Assembly (NCBI GenBank): GCA_965275915.1
Contig: CBDHYI010000007.1
Coordinates: 1,426,001 to 1,490,000, forward strand
DNA: 64,000 nucleotides
Source: JBDWFY01 sp965275915
Lineage (GTDB): Bacteria; Pseudomonadota; Alphaproteobacteria; Rhizobiales; Stappiaceae
Direction of reading: 5' to 3'
Shown: one piece after another, positions 33,804-43,325 of the stretch
Position numbering within the stretch: position 1 is the stretch's first letter
How the letters are laid out: each line of letters starts with the position of its first letter
Notes under the pieces: generated by a model
Databases searched by the model: none
What the model was told of the DNA's origin: nothing
The model's input: only the letters and a program-made list of their open reading frames with translations
Position numbers and translations under genes: made by a program

Positions 33804-33966
33804 TGATTTGCCCAACTTGCAGGGATTTTGCCTTAGGTCAAGCCCGCCGACGTTCAAACGCCGACTGCACACATACCTTTGGACTTATCGTCCAGCGAGC
33901 CCCCGCATTTTGTCTTGAAGCGATTGCCCGACCGGTCAACCGCTTGTAACATCTCGTGAAAGCGCT

Positions 33967-34374
33967 TCAGGCCTCTTCGCCGGACAGCGCCCGCACAAGA
34001 TCGACAACGCGTTTTCGCACTTTCCCGTTTTCAATACGGACAAAAGCCTTGTTCAGAGCAAGGCCTTCCGATGAAGACAGAAAGTCAACCACGTAGGATG
34101 TCGGTCGTGATTCACCGAACCCTTCTATTTCTTCAGGCGATCCCGGAGCATCCTCAAAGAAAAAGGCGACGGGAACTTTCAGTGTTGTCGCGATATGCTG
34201 CAACCGGCTTGCACCGATGCGATTCGTGCCCTTTTCATATTTTTGTATCTGCTGGAATGTTATTCCTAAATGCTCGCCAAGTTTTTCCTGGCTCATTCCG
34301 AGCATCATTCTTCGAAGTCTGACTCGACTTCCAACGTGTATATCGATGGGATTCGGTGCTTTTTTACTGGGCAT
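33967..34374 (-). CDS. XRE-family HTH regulator (135 aa)
   Basis: Residues 12-70 form a Cro/C1-type helix-turn-helix ('VGSRVRLRRMMLGMSQEKLG' followed by 'ITFQQIQKYEKGTNRIGASRL'), with a C-terminal helical stretch (residues 95-135). The same kind of gene sits between lnt and metK in many rhizobia; related small XRE proteins in alphaproteobacteria influence cell-cycle and stress genes. Its target here is unknown. It is transcribed on its own after lnt. Confidence 0.88.
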   Translation of the reverse strand: MPSKKAPNPIDIHVGSRVRLRRMMLGMSQEKLGEHLGITFQQIQKYEKGTNRIGASRLQHIATTLKVPVAFFFEDAPGSPEEIEGFGESRPTSYVVDFLSSSEGLALNKAFVRIENGKVRKRVVDLVRALSGEEA

Positions 34375-34542
34375 ATTTGGCCCTCTTTCTTCCTTATTCG
34401 ACCTTAAAGGTCCTCAGGTTGTGTTGGCCAGAACGGCTACCTCCGTACTTTCTTCGACCTAAGTAGCCTCACCGGCATTCATGTCATGTACCCAACTGGA
34501 ATATTATGACACGTTAATAATGCAATTCTAATATGTAATTAG

Positions 34543-36162
34543 TCAATCAAAGCGCGAAGACTTTACGCAGCTACCCACCAGAATGATGCCGACTGAGGCC
34601 AAAATAAGTACAAGTAAGCCGTATCTTCTACCTTGGAGAAACAATTTCGTTGATCTCGCGGCCGGTAAGTATCCATCGATAACGCCTTCTGAATCAATTC
34701 CCAGCGCGGTTACAACAACTCCGTTGGCATTAACGATCGCCGAAACCCCGGTGTTTGCCGCACGTATGAGTGGCAGGCCTTCCTCAATTGCCCGCATCCG
34801 CGATTGTGTAAAGTGCTGATGTGGACCAGGAGTATCTCCGAACCAAGCGTCATTTGTGACATTGACCATCCATTGAGGCCGACCTTCACCAGCCGGCGGT
34901 GGAACAATGTCGCCGGGAAATATCGCTTCATAGCAAATAAGCGGCACGACATCGGGAAGACCCGGAACACTCAGATTATGGCGCTCGTAACCGGCTGAAA
35001 AACCGCCCGGCAATCGCGTAAGCTGCTCGATGCCCCACCTCTCAAGGGTCGATTGGAACGGTATGTATTCGCCGAATGGGACCAGCCGAACCTTGTCATA
35101 GACGCCGACAATCGTGCCCTCATGCCCAATGACGTAGATGCTGTTGAAGGTGGAAGGTCCGGCGCCCAGATCGATCTGCCGGATTGCGCCGGTCACCAGA
35201 TGCGCATTATCAGGCAACAGCTCAGCGATTTTCGAAAGAGCGCCCGGCTCTTCGGTCAGCAAAAACGGAAAGGCTGATTCGGGCCAAATCAACAGTCTCG
35301 GTTCACGCGCCTCTCCCCCTGGGGCCTCGGGCTGAAACCGGCTGAGTTCAATATATTTATCGAGTATTTTCTCTTTGTTTTCCGGACGCCACTTGTCTCT
35401 TTGGGAAATATTGGGCTGAATGATACGCACGCGAATGTCCGTCATATTCGCCGCATCCGGGGTGCTTAGCCAATACGCGCCAAAGCCGACGATCAGAACC
35501 AGAAAAATACCTGCAACCCCAACCAGAACGCGCCCCGGTGTGGAAGACCGCGCCGCGCCGGAAATCAGTGCGGCCGGAGCACTGAAGATGAAGACGGCCA
35601 GAAAGTTCAGACCATTGAGACCAACAACCGCTGCAGCCTGTGCGGTGATATCGGTTGCGGCCAGGGCATAGCCCAGAGAATTCCAGGGAAATCCGGTCAG
35701 AACCACCGAGCGAACATATTCAGCCGCTGACAGGGCGATACTCAGAAGTAGGATCCGACGCCAATCCTCCCGCCAGAACACGCGCGCCATCGCGATTGCC
35801 AGTCCCCAAAAGAGCGCCAGTCCCGCCGGCATTGCAAGAACGGCAATGGGCGCCATCCAGCCAAAATCATCCGCGTCGACAAAAAAAGCAGCCCCGATCC
35901 ACCACAGACCGGCGAGAAAATAGCCGAAGCCGAAAGACCAACCGACAGAAAATGCGCTTAAAACCGCACCTTTTTTTCGGCCGTCCCTGCCAATCCCGGT
36001 TGAATCAAGCAACCAGACGAGACTTGGGAATGTGAGCCAGAGAACCGGAAAAAAATCGTAAGGCGCCTGAGAAAGTGCGGAGAGCGCACCCAGAATGAGC
36101 GCAAAAAACAGGCGCTGCCATCCCCAGGAAAGGAGCAGCGCGTTGGCATAGCGTTGAAACAT
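34543..36162 (-). CDS. lnt: apolipoprotein N-acyltransferase
   Basis: A 539-residue inner-membrane enzyme: about eight hydrophobic segments in residues 1-215, then a periplasmic nitrilase-type domain with the Glu in 'LLIWPESAFPFLL', Lys in 'YDKVRLVPFGEYIPF' and Cys in 'VPLICYEAIFPG' (E-K-C triad), and a final membrane helix. It adds the N-acyl chain to lipoproteins. ATG at 36162 is preferred; a GTG at 36180 is possible. Follows the CorC-like gene. Confidence 0.95.
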   Translation of the reverse strand: MFQRYANALLLSWGWQRLFFALILGALSALSQAPYDFFPVLWLTFPSLVWLLDSTGIGRDGRKKGAVLSAFSVGWSFGFGYFLAGLWWIGAAFFVDADDFGWMAPIAVLAMPAGLALFWGLAIAMARVFWREDWRRILLLSIALSAAEYVRSVVLTGFPWNSLGYALAATDITAQAAAVVGLNGLNFLAVFIFSAPAALISGAARSSTPGRVLVGVAGIFLVLIVGFGAYWLSTPDAANMTDIRVRIIQPNISQRDKWRPENKEKILDKYIELSRFQPEAPGGEAREPRLLIWPESAFPFLLTEEPGALSKIAELLPDNAHLVTGAIRQIDLGAGPSTFNSIYVIGHEGTIVGVYDKVRLVPFGEYIPFQSTLERWGIEQLTRLPGGFSAGYERHNLSVPGLPDVVPLICYEAIFPGDIVPPPAGEGRPQWMVNVTNDAWFGDTPGPHQHFTQSRMRAIEEGLPLIRAANTGVSAIVNANGVVVTALGIDSEGVIDGYLPAARSTKLFLQGRRYGLLVLILASVGIILVGSCVKSSRFD

Positions 36163-36216
36163 AAAGCTGTCCCGAATCACCCGTCGGGACAGGTGTGCGT
36201 CCGCAGACGCGTTTGG

Positions 36217-37293
36217 TCAAGCGCGTTTCGATACCTGTTCGGCGAGACGTCGAACCCTGCGCGCTTCTGCAAATCGCTGGTCGCCGCGCCGGCGATAGAT
36301 TTTCATGCGCTTGATCCGCCTTGGATCCGCATCAATCACTTCGAACTCAAACCCCGGCAACGAAACGGATGCAATCATTTCACCCCGAACCGGAATACGA
36401 CCCACCAACGTAAAGAGCAGACCGCCCAGCGTATCGATCTCCTCTTCCTGCTCACCGGCGTTGAAGTCCTTACCCAGAATCTCACGCGCGTCGTCAATAT
36501 CGACGCGCGCATCGGCAAGCCAGATGCCTTCGCCCTGCGGCTCAATCATCGGGTCCTGCTCATCGTCATGTTCGTCAACAATGTCCCCGACGACCGTTTC
36601 GACAAGATCCTCAAGCGAAACCAACCCGTCTGTGCCGCCATATTCGTCTATAACAAGCGCCATCTGCATGCGGGACGCCTGCATTTTGGCCATCAGATCC
36701 GCAGCGGGCATGGAGGGGGGCACGAACAGGACCGGTCGAATAAGACCGGCCGTCGACACGGAAATGCCCAGATCGACATTTTCAAGCGCATAAGCGGGTT
36801 TGGTGCATTCCTCAACTTTATCCGGGTCGGCAAGCATGCCGCATTCAAAGACATAGGCCATTACGTCCTTGACGTGGACCATGCCGCGCGGGTCATCCAG
36901 CGTTTCGTGAAACACCGGCATCCGCGAATGCCCCGAATCCCGAAAAGTATCCATGAGTTCGCCAAGCGTCACAGTGTGCTCCGCCGCCACGATATCTGCG
37001 CGGGGTACCATGACATCTTCCACCCGAACCTCTCGCAGGCTCAGTATATTGCCCAGAAGCATACGCTCCTCGGGCGAGAACACAGCGCTTGAATCGCCGC
37101 CTTCGCGGGACAGTTCGTTTTCCAGGTTTTCGCGCAATGAGCCGTTGCGGTAGAGTCCAACCGATTTTTTCAGCCGATCGATCCACCGGGTCGGACCCGG
37201 ATTTGCTTTTTCGGAGCCGCTCGGTTCCGCGATGTCTTGCGAAGTGTCAGAAGCCTTGCCGGCCTCGGGACTTCGCGCTTCAGGGTCGTTCAT
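36217..37293 (-). CDS. hemolysin/CorC-like CBS-domain protein
   Basis: A 358-residue protein without membrane segments. It has a tandem CBS pair ('VRVEDVMVPRADIVAAEHT', 'GHSRMPVFHETLDDPRGMVH' and 'MQMALVIDEYGGTDGLVSLE') and a C-terminal CorC_HlyC transporter-associated domain (~270-345). The start follows GAGGAA. CorC/YbeX is linked to magnesium and cobalt efflux and to ribosome maturation through the ybeZYX-lnt cluster, the same cluster as here (phoH-ybeY-this-lnt). Confidence 0.93.
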   Translation of the reverse strand: MNDPEARSPEAGKASDTSQDIAEPSGSEKANPGPTRWIDRLKKSVGLYRNGSLRENLENELSREGGDSSAVFSPEERMLLGNILSLREVRVEDVMVPRADIVAAEHTVTLGELMDTFRDSGHSRMPVFHETLDDPRGMVHVKDVMAYVFECGMLADPDKVEECTKPAYALENVDLGISVSTAGLIRPVLFVPPSMPAADLMAKMQASRMQMALVIDEYGGTDGLVSLEDLVETVVGDIVDEHDDEQDPMIEPQGEGIWLADARVDIDDAREILGKDFNAGEQEEEIDTLGGLLFTLVGRIPVRGEMIASVSLPGFEFEVIDADPRRIKRMKIYRRRGDQRFAEARRVRRLAEQVSKRA

Positions 37294-37316
37294 TTCCTCA
37301 CTGAATCCAAAAGGAT

Positions 37317-37823
37317 TTACACACTGGCGGTCGCATAGGGGTCCGAAATGTCCATCCGTTTAAGGATATGTGTTTCCGTTCTTTCCATGTCCACTGCCTC
37401 TTCATCTGAAATATGATCATATCCGAAAAGATGAAGAATTCCGTGAACAATCAAATGGCACAAATGATCTTCAAAGGGAATTGTCAGTTCACTCGCCTCT
37501 CGCACGATGGTTTCATGGGCAAACACAATATCGCCCAGCATCGGCCCGAACGGGTCCTCCGAGCGCTCGGAGGCGGGAAAAGACAGGACGTTTGTCGCTT
37601 TGTCCCGATCGCGCCAATCCCTATTGAGACCGCGCATCTTGTCGTCATCGACGAAAACAACGCTGAGTTCAGCATCCGGAACGATGTTGACTGCGATTTC
37701 ACTGGAACAGGCAAGACAACAGCTGCGGATCAAAGTGGCCAGGTGTCTTTCCGAAGGCCATCCGCCGGCTTCAACCGTCAGAAGGATCCTGACCGATGCT
37801 CCCCAGTCTCCCCGGTCGGTCAC
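37317..37823 (-). CDS. ybeY: endoribonuclease YbeY
   Basis: The 168-residue protein ends in the family's zinc site 'HLIVHGILHLFGYDH' (H-x3-H-x5-H), with the 'DRDKATNVLSFPA' motif in the middle. YbeY is a single-strand endoribonuclease needed for 16S rRNA 3'-end processing and ribosome quality control. It overlaps phoH by 4 bp and sits before the CorC-like gene. Confidence 0.96.
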   Translation of the reverse strand: MTDRGDWGASVRILLTVEAGGWPSERHLATLIRSCCLACSSEIAVNIVPDAELSVVFVDDDKMRGLNRDWRDRDKATNVLSFPASERSEDPFGPMLGDIVFAHETIVREASELTIPFEDHLCHLIVHGILHLFGYDHISDEEAVDMERTETHILKRMDISDPYATASV

Positions 37824-38899
37824 CCTCTTTTTCCCCTGTTTTCGCTTGATGGCGCAACGGTCTCGTTAACATTCGGGCCTGCTTCGTCATAGGCTTTCAC
37901 AATGCGCGCAACCAGGTCATGGCGCACCACATCGGCGGCGGAGAATGTCACCCGTGCAATGCCGTCAACATCATCCAGGATATGCAACGCTTCCTTCAGT
38001 CCGGACTTTTGCCCCTGCGGCAAATCGATCTGGCTCGGATCGCCCGTGACGATCATTTTTGAATCTTCACCAAGCCGGGTCAGAAACATTTTCATTTGCA
38101 TCGTGGTCGTGTTCTGGGCCTCGTCCAAAATAACAACCGCATTTGAGAGCGTGCGTCCCCGCATGAACGCAAGAGGGGCGATCTCAATCATGCCGGACTG
38201 CAAGCCGCGTTCCACCTTTTCCGGCGGCATCATTTCATAAAGGCCGTCATAGAGCGGACGAAGATAGGGATCGACCTTTTCTTTCATATCACCGGGAAGG
38301 AATCCCAGTCGTTCTCCGGCCTCAACGGCAGGTCGGGACAAGATCAGGCGGGAGGTATCCCCCCTCTCAAGCATTGCTGCCGCGTAGGCAACCGCCAGAA
38401 ATGTCTTGCCGGTTCCCGCAGGGCCGATACCGAACGTCAGATCGCAGCGATCCATCGCCCGGATGTAGGCATCCTGGGCCGGCGTGCGCGCAATCAGGGT
38501 CTTCCGTCTGGTCGAAAGCTGGGCAAACGCCATCCGTGCCTTGGGCTCCATTGTCGGCAGCGACAATTGTTGCTCAGCCTTTGCGACCAGGCGAATCGTG
38601 CCTTCAACGTCAGCGGGATGAATTTCGTGCCCTTCCTGAAGACGGCCATAGAGGTTTTCAAGCACCTGCTTGGCTTGTTCGCATCCGTCGTGGGAGCCCT
38701 TGATCACGACCTGATTTCCGCGCGCCACCGCATCGACGCCGATTCGCTGCTCGATAATCGCCAAATTCTGATCAAATTGGCCAAACAGGTCGCCGATCAG
38801 CCGATTGTCATCAAACGCAAGGGCAACGTGTGTTATATCCGATGCAGCCGCAGAAACGGACTTTTCCGTGCCCGACTGGTTCGACCCATTCTGCTTCAA
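37820..38899 (-). CDS. PhoH-like (YbeZ) ATPase
   Basis: A 359-residue ATPase: an N-terminal KH-like part (residues 40-85), Walker A GPAGTGKT at 159-166 and Walker B AVVILDEAQN at 254-263, followed by the 'VTGDPSQIDLP' helicase-like motif. It works with YbeY on RNA. It overlaps miaB and ybeY by 4 bp each, so the genes are tightly coupled. The C-terminal 30 residues are variable. Confidence 0.95.
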   Translation of the reverse strand: MKQNGSNQSGTEKSVSAAASDITHVALAFDDNRLIGDLFGQFDQNLAIIEQRIGVDAVARGNQVVIKGSHDGCEQAKQVLENLYGRLQEGHEIHPADVEGTIRLVAKAEQQLSLPTMEPKARMAFAQLSTRRKTLIARTPAQDAYIRAMDRCDLTFGIGPAGTGKTFLAVAYAAAMLERGDTSRLILSRPAVEAGERLGFLPGDMKEKVDPYLRPLYDGLYEMMPPEKVERGLQSGMIEIAPLAFMRGRTLSNAVVILDEAQNTTTMQMKMFLTRLGEDSKMIVTGDPSQIDLPQGQKSGLKEALHILDDVDGIARVTFSAADVVRHDLVARIVKAYDEAGPNVNETVAPSSENRGKRG

Positions 38900-40302
38900 G
38901 AAATACCTCCGGAAACCGCCACCCGTTCGGGAGCGGCAGCCATAATATGCTGTCGATCCACAAGATGGCCCGAAAGACTGTTGGTTCCAAGGCCATCCAC
39001 ATGAATCCGCGCGATAGTGCCAAGCATAGATGACGGTGCCTTGACATGCACAGCCTGAAGCCAGGGCGACCGGCCGGCAAGTTGTCCGTCAAATCGACCC
39101 GGCTTTTCCATCAGGACATCCATTTCCGTGCCGACCTTCGAAGCGTTGAAGCTTTTTTGCTGACGGCTCAGCAGGTCCTGCAATCGCTGCAGCCGTTCCG
39201 CTTTCACCGTATCGGGAATCTGCGCCTCCATTTGTGCACCCGGCGTTCCCGGTCTTGTGCTGTATTTGAATGAAAAGGCCGACCCATAACCGATGCGTTC
39301 AACCAGATCGAGCGTGTCTTCAAAATCCTGCTCCGTTTCGCCCGGAAAACCAACGATAAAATCGCCCGAAAGCGCAATATCCGGCCTTGCGGACCGAATG
39401 CGGTCAATCAGGCGAAAATAATCGTCCCGTGTGTGCTTCCGGTTCATGGAGGCCAAGATGCGATCCGATCCGGACTGCACCGGAAGGTGCAGGTAGGGCA
39501 TCAAAGCTTCCAGATCGCGGTGGGCAGCAATCAGGTCGTCGTCCATGTCGCGGGGATGGCTGGTCGTGTAGCGCAGCCGGTCAAGACCCGGGATTTCCGC
39601 AAGACGATAAAGCAGCCGGGCCAGTCCCCAGACTTTTTCGTCAGGACCAAGTCCGTGATAGGCATTGACATTCTGCCCCAACAGCGTGACCTCGCGGACG
39701 CCGGCAGCGGCAAGCGCCTCCGCCTCTTTCAGGACCTGATCGACCGGGCGAGACACTTCGGCGCCACGCGTATATGGGACCACGCAAAACGTGCAGAACT
39801 TGTCGCATCCTTCCTGAACCGTCAGAAAAGCGGTAACGCCCCGCGCCCGGGTGGCTTTTTTGCTCACGCCGGGCAGGTGGTCGAATTTGTCTTCAGCCGG
39901 GAATTCAGTTTCCACAACCGAAGCACCGTTTGATACCCGATTGATAAGGTCGGGAAGCCGGTGATAGCTCTGCGGTCCGAATACCATATCGACCGTCGGC
40001 GCCCGCCTGACAATCTCTTCCCCTTCGGCCTGCGCCACACATCCGGCGACACCAATCAGGAGCCTCTCGCCTTCCTCGGCTCTTTTTTCCTTGAGCTTTC
40101 TGATCCTGCCCAGTTCGGAATAGACCTTTTCAGCCGCTTTTTCCCGGATATGGCAGGTATTGAGGATTACCAGGTCCGCCTCTTCCATATCTTTCGTGTT
40201 TTCATAACCCATCGGAGCCAGCGCGTCCGACATCCGGTCGGAGTCATACACGTTCATCTGGCAGCCATAGGTTTTTACAAATACTTTTCGCGACTTGTTC
40301 AT
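38896..40302 (-). CDS. miaB: tRNA-2-methylthio-N6-dimethylallyladenosine synthase
   Basis: A 468-residue radical-SAM methylthiotransferase. The N-terminal UPF0004 domain has cluster Cys14, Cys50 and Cys88. The radical-SAM motif C167-x3-C171-x2-C174 (CDKFCTFC) follows, and there is a C-terminal TRAM domain. It adds the methylthio group to i6A37 of tRNAs that read U-starting codons. First gene of the miaB-phoH-ybeY-corC-lnt run, after a 310-bp gap. Confidence 0.97.
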   Translation of the reverse strand: MNKSRKVFVKTYGCQMNVYDSDRMSDALAPMGYENTKDMEEADLVILNTCHIREKAAEKVYSELGRIRKLKEKRAEEGERLLIGVAGCVAQAEGEEIVRRAPTVDMVFGPQSYHRLPDLINRVSNGASVVETEFPAEDKFDHLPGVSKKATRARGVTAFLTVQEGCDKFCTFCVVPYTRGAEVSRPVDQVLKEAEALAAAGVREVTLLGQNVNAYHGLGPDEKVWGLARLLYRLAEIPGLDRLRYTTSHPRDMDDDLIAAHRDLEALMPYLHLPVQSGSDRILASMNRKHTRDDYFRLIDRIRSARPDIALSGDFIVGFPGETEQDFEDTLDLVERIGYGSAFSFKYSTRPGTPGAQMEAQIPDTVKAERLQRLQDLLSRQQKSFNASKVGTEMDVLMEKPGRFDGQLAGRSPWLQAVHVKAPSSMLGTIARIHVDGLGTNSLSGHLVDRQHIMAAAPERVAVSGGIS

Positions 40303-40612
40303 TCAGTCCTCAACAGGCCGAGATCTCCCGGGCCATTTACTGGCCGTTTCAGGGCGGCAACGATTATGTCAGTCAACAGCAGGGATGGCAGATCTCCCTG
40401 CTCCGTTCTGCAGAGCATTTCTTGTGACCTTCAGATCACCTGAAATGCACCGTCTCTCTGATTTAGAGCGTAAATACTCGGTTTTGAGCCCCTTGAAAAT
40501 GGGGAGTTTGACGGTAACCCCATCGTGATTTGTAAATCTTCGGCAGGGCGCGGCCTACCCCGGCCTGACAATCCGCACCAAACGCATCGTAATAGTGCTG
40601 TCGGACGGACCC
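40303..40612. other. intergenic gap between plsC-like and miaB genes
   Basis: About 310 bp with no convincing gene. It contains an imperfect CCCC/GGGG inverted repeat near 40490-40505. The promoter of miaB and the end of the plsC transcript should both lie here; no clear terminator was seen. Confidence 0.55.
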
Positions 40613-41443
40613 TTAATCGGACTCCACAGGGTCTGTCACCTGGGACCGGCCGAAAACCGCTTCGATCGTTTTTTCGCGTACAGCGTGCTCCAGCTGTCGC
40701 GTTAGCATTTTTCTGTCCGAATCGCACGTCGCCATGACCGGTTCGCCCCAGGTCACGGTTACATCGAGCGCGCCCTCCCTCAGAACTTGCCAAAGATGAG
40801 GAATGAGTTCCATATCACCATACCACGCCGCAACATGGCGGTAGTGACGACCGATCGGAAGGCCTTGCAGGCGCGTATAGGCAATCGAAAGTGGCTGCAA
40901 CCAGACTTTGTCTGAGGACGGGCTTTCACCCTGTCCGGAGACCAACTGCTGAGCCGCCCCGATCAGCGCTGTCCGAAACGGCAGCACTTCGTTGCCATTG
41001 GATGATGTTCCTTCGGCAAACAGGACCATTGCATCGCCTGCGCTGAGCCGATGCGCGATTTCGTTCGCGACCCTGCCGGTTTCAGACCGCCGACGCCGGT
41101 CGACAAACACGGTCCGCTGCAATTTTGCAAACAACCCGAAGATCGGCCAGCCCGCCACCTCGGATTTTGCAATGAAACAAAGCGGGGTGAGAGACCCGAT
41201 AACCGTGATATCGAGCCATGAACAATGATTGGAAGTGATTAATAACGGTCTGCCGGTGTGCGGCTTTCCCGCCTGCGTAATCTTGAGACCGAGCGTCGCG
41301 CAGGCCAGGCGATGCCACAAAACCGGGATCGTCCGCCTGATCCGCCAACCCGACTTGACGGCGATCCAGAGAATCGGGATCAGCACAATCGTGATGACGG
41401 AAAGAAAGGCCAGTGCGCACCAAGCCCGGACGGACGCGGCCAT
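40613..41443 (-). CDS. 1-acyl-sn-glycerol-3-phosphate acyltransferase-like protein
   Basis: A 276-residue PlsC-family enzyme with one or two N-terminal hydrophobic segments (residues 10-30), the catalytic HX4D motif in 'NHCSWLDI', 'VFVDRRRRSETG' and the 'FAEGTSSNG' motif. It likely acylates lysophosphatidate in phospholipid synthesis; some rhizobial paralogues make ornithine lipid instead, which cannot be told apart here. It starts 3 bp after the fur/mur stop and so is in that operon. Confidence 0.9.
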   Translation of the reverse strand: MAASVRAWCALAFLSVITIVLIPILWIAVKSGWRIRRTIPVLWHRLACATLGLKITQAGKPHTGRPLLITSNHCSWLDITVIGSLTPLCFIAKSEVAGWPIFGLFAKLQRTVFVDRRRRSETGRVANEIAHRLSAGDAMVLFAEGTSSNGNEVLPFRTALIGAAQQLVSGQGESPSSDKVWLQPLSIAYTRLQGLPIGRHYRHVAAWYGDMELIPHLWQVLREGALDVTVTWGEPVMATCDSDRKMLTRQLEHAVREKTIEAVFGRSQVTDPVESD

Positions 41444-41446
41444 CCG

Positions 41447-41887
41447 CTATCGGTCCCTTTTCTTGTCATCAAGGGGCACGGCATAAAGCTCCAGCCTGTG
41501 GTCCACGAGTTTATACCCCAGTTCCCGGGCAATCGCCTCCTGGAGCGCCTCGATCTCCGAGTGCTGAAACTCAATGACCTTGCCCGATCTCAGATCGATC
41601 AAATGATCATGATGTTCTTCCGATACCGTTTCATATCTCGCCCGTCCGTCGCGAAAATCATGCCGCTCAATGATCCCTGCATCCTCAAACAGCTTCACTG
41701 TCCGATAGACGGTTGCGATAGATACATTGGGGTCAACCGCGGCAGAGCGTCGATAAAGTTCCTCAACATCGGGGTGATCGCGGGCGCTTTCCAGAACCCG
41801 CGCGATCACACGGCGCTGTTCCGTCATGCGCATGCCCTTGTCCACGCAGATTTTTTCAAGGCCCTTATTTACCTGCTGATCACCCAC
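41447..41887 (-). CDS. Fur-family metal regulator, probably Mur (manganese)
   Basis: The 146-residue protein has a winged HTH ('MTEQRRVIARVLESARDHPD' and 'PNVSIATVYRTVKLFEDAGI') and a C-terminal dimer and metal domain with 'EEHHDHLIDLRSGKVIEFQH'. In Hyphomicrobiales the Fur homologue at this place (rimI-fur-plsC-miaB) usually acts as Mur, a manganese-responsive repressor, while iron control is held by RirA and Irr. The family call is sure; Mn specificity is by synteny only. Confidence 0.9.
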   Translation of the reverse strand: MGDQQVNKGLEKICVDKGMRMTEQRRVIARVLESARDHPDVEELYRRSAAVDPNVSIATVYRTVKLFEDAGIIERHDFRDGRARYETVSEEHHDHLIDLRSGKVIEFQHSEIEALQEAIARELGYKLVDHRLELYAVPLDDKKRDR

Positions 41888-41937
41888 TTTACCGATCCAA
41901 TTGTCGATGGTTTCCCCTCATCGCCTATCTTACGCGA

Positions 41938-42429
41938 TTAGCGAAGATTGTACCGCATGACAAGCGCCGTGCCTGCTCCCTGGTCCGGGGACGCATAATA
42001 AGCCTTGCGTTCCCCGACTTTTTTGAAACCCATTTTCCGGTAGAGAGCCAGAGCAGGGGTATTGTCCGCATCAACCTCCAGAAAGAGATGACCGATCCGG
42101 TCTGCGTAGAGACGGCGGGACACCTCATCCATAAGCTGACGCCCAAGTCCCTTTCGCCGCTTGCGCCTGTCGATGGCGATTGTGAGAATTTCCGCCTCGT
42201 CCGCCGCCATCCTGTAGATTACGAATCCCAAAAGCGCTCTGGAACCGTATGGATTCGGGCGCCGGATAACAAGCGCATGAACGGCATCGCTTACCAGCAA
42301 AGCCGCAATCTCATCGCTTGACCAGACATGTGAAAACGCACCCGCATGCAGGCTCGCCATGGCGGCCACGTCGTCGTTGCGATAGGTCTCCACCACGGCC
42401 GGTGGTGAGAAAAACCACAATCCGCTCAT
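41938..42429 (-). CDS. rimI: ribosomal protein S18-alanine N-acetyltransferase (RimI-like)
   Basis: A 163-residue GNAT acetyltransferase: 'EAEILTIAIDRRKRRKGLGR' carries the acetyl-CoA-binding RRKGLG motif, then 'LFLEVDADNTPALALYRKMG' typical of RimI. RimI acetylates the N-terminus of S18. It overlaps tsaB by 4 bp; the tsaB-rimI pair is conserved widely and RimI is near the t6A pathway in gene order only. Confidence 0.92.
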   Translation of the reverse strand: MSGLWFFSPPAVVETYRNDDVAAMASLHAGAFSHVWSSDEIAALLVSDAVHALVIRRPNPYGSRALLGFVIYRMAADEAEILTIAIDRRKRRKGLGRQLMDEVSRRLYADRIGHLFLEVDADNTPALALYRKMGFKKVGERKAYYASPDQGAGTALVMRYNLR

Positions 42430-43103
42430 GCGTGCGCCACCGCAAAACCCATCTGCTTCTTCGCATCCGGTCCGCGCAGATAAACCGGCGTGGGCGCCAC
42501 AAACGGCTCCCCGGCAGCCTCGGTCAGGTCAGTCACCGCTTTGATATCCGGTGCTCCGATGTGGTTGATGAGCTCAAGGGCATAAGCGGCTCCGAGTGTC
42601 TCAAATGCCAAAGATGCGCCGGAACCAGTCACCCGCGCACCTTTCGGCAACAGACCGGACAGATCAGCCGGCGTTGCGACCTGCGGCGGACCGGCCTCGG
42701 ACGCATCGGCACGGAAAACCTGAACAAAAAGTTCTCCCCGTCGTGCATCCTGAACGGCAACAATCGGTTTGTCGATGGAGGTCTCAACGGACGCCCTGGC
42801 CAGAGCGCTCAGGGTCGGAATACCGACCAGCTCGGCCTTGTTGACCGCCGCCATTCCACGGGCCATGGCAAGGCCCACACGCAGACCGGCAAAACTGCCG
42901 GGCCCGCAAACAACACCGATGCGATGAATATCTTTCGGCTTGAGGGCACGGTTCGAAAGCACCTGGGACACCATGGACGGCAACACCTCCGCATGCCCTC
43001 GTCCGATCGTCTCAGTCACGACAGCATCGGGGGTGTCGCCCGCGCGATTTCTGAGCGCGACCGAACATCTTTCCAGAGAGGTATCGATTGCCAGGATATT
43101 CAT
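42426..43103 (-). CDS. tsaB: tRNA threonylcarbamoyladenosine synthesis protein TsaB
   Basis: The start is at the ATG at 43103 ('MNILAIDTS'); the frame is open to 43169 but that extension does not match the family. The 225-residue ASKHA-fold protein has 'GRGHAEVLPSMVSQVL', 'GPGSFAGLRVGLAMARGMA' and 'AVQDARRGELFVQVF'. TsaB partners TsaD and TsaE for t6A37 modification. The first gene of the tsaB-rimI-fur-plsC run. Confidence 0.95.
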   Translation of the reverse strand: MNILAIDTSLERCSVALRNRAGDTPDAVVTETIGRGHAEVLPSMVSQVLSNRALKPKDIHRIGVVCGPGSFAGLRVGLAMARGMAAVNKAELVGIPTLSALARASVETSIDKPIVAVQDARRGELFVQVFRADASEAGPPQVATPADLSGLLPKGARVTGSGASLAFETLGAAYALELINHIGAPDIKAVTDLTEAAGEPFVAPTPVYLRGPDAKKQMGFAVAHA

Positions 43104-43242
43104 CACAGGACCAGCGTCGTCAGCATCCTTCTCCGCATAGCGCAAAACGCAGGAATTCTGCAATTTCAATTTAATTTTTCAAGGTTCCGATAAACGTCAA
43201 TCATTGTGGATTAACGTTTGCGGAAAGAGTGAAACACCAAAT

Positions 43243-43266
43243 AAAGGCCCGAAAATCCGGGCCTTT
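43243..43266 (-). terminator. intrinsic terminator after nfuA
   Basis: Perfect 9-bp arms AAAGGCCCG/CGGGCCTTT with a 6-nt loop. On the minus strand it is followed by ATTTGG; the tail is weak but the stem carries its own T residues. It lies 59 bp past the NifU-like stop. Confidence 0.8.
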
Positions 43267-43325
43267 CTGACGGATAACGTTGTCCACCTGAAAAAATAAA
43301 CACACGTCTGCAGAACGTAAGGCAG

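Noticed and set aside
33731..33966. SAM-II or SAM/SAH riboswitch before metK
   Set aside because: I could not align the leader to the conserved core of these aptamers; only the terminator hairpin is supported.
36162..36180. GTG at 36180 as the lnt start
   Set aside because: The ATG six codons later fits family N-termini at least as well; both are possible and the ATG was preferred.
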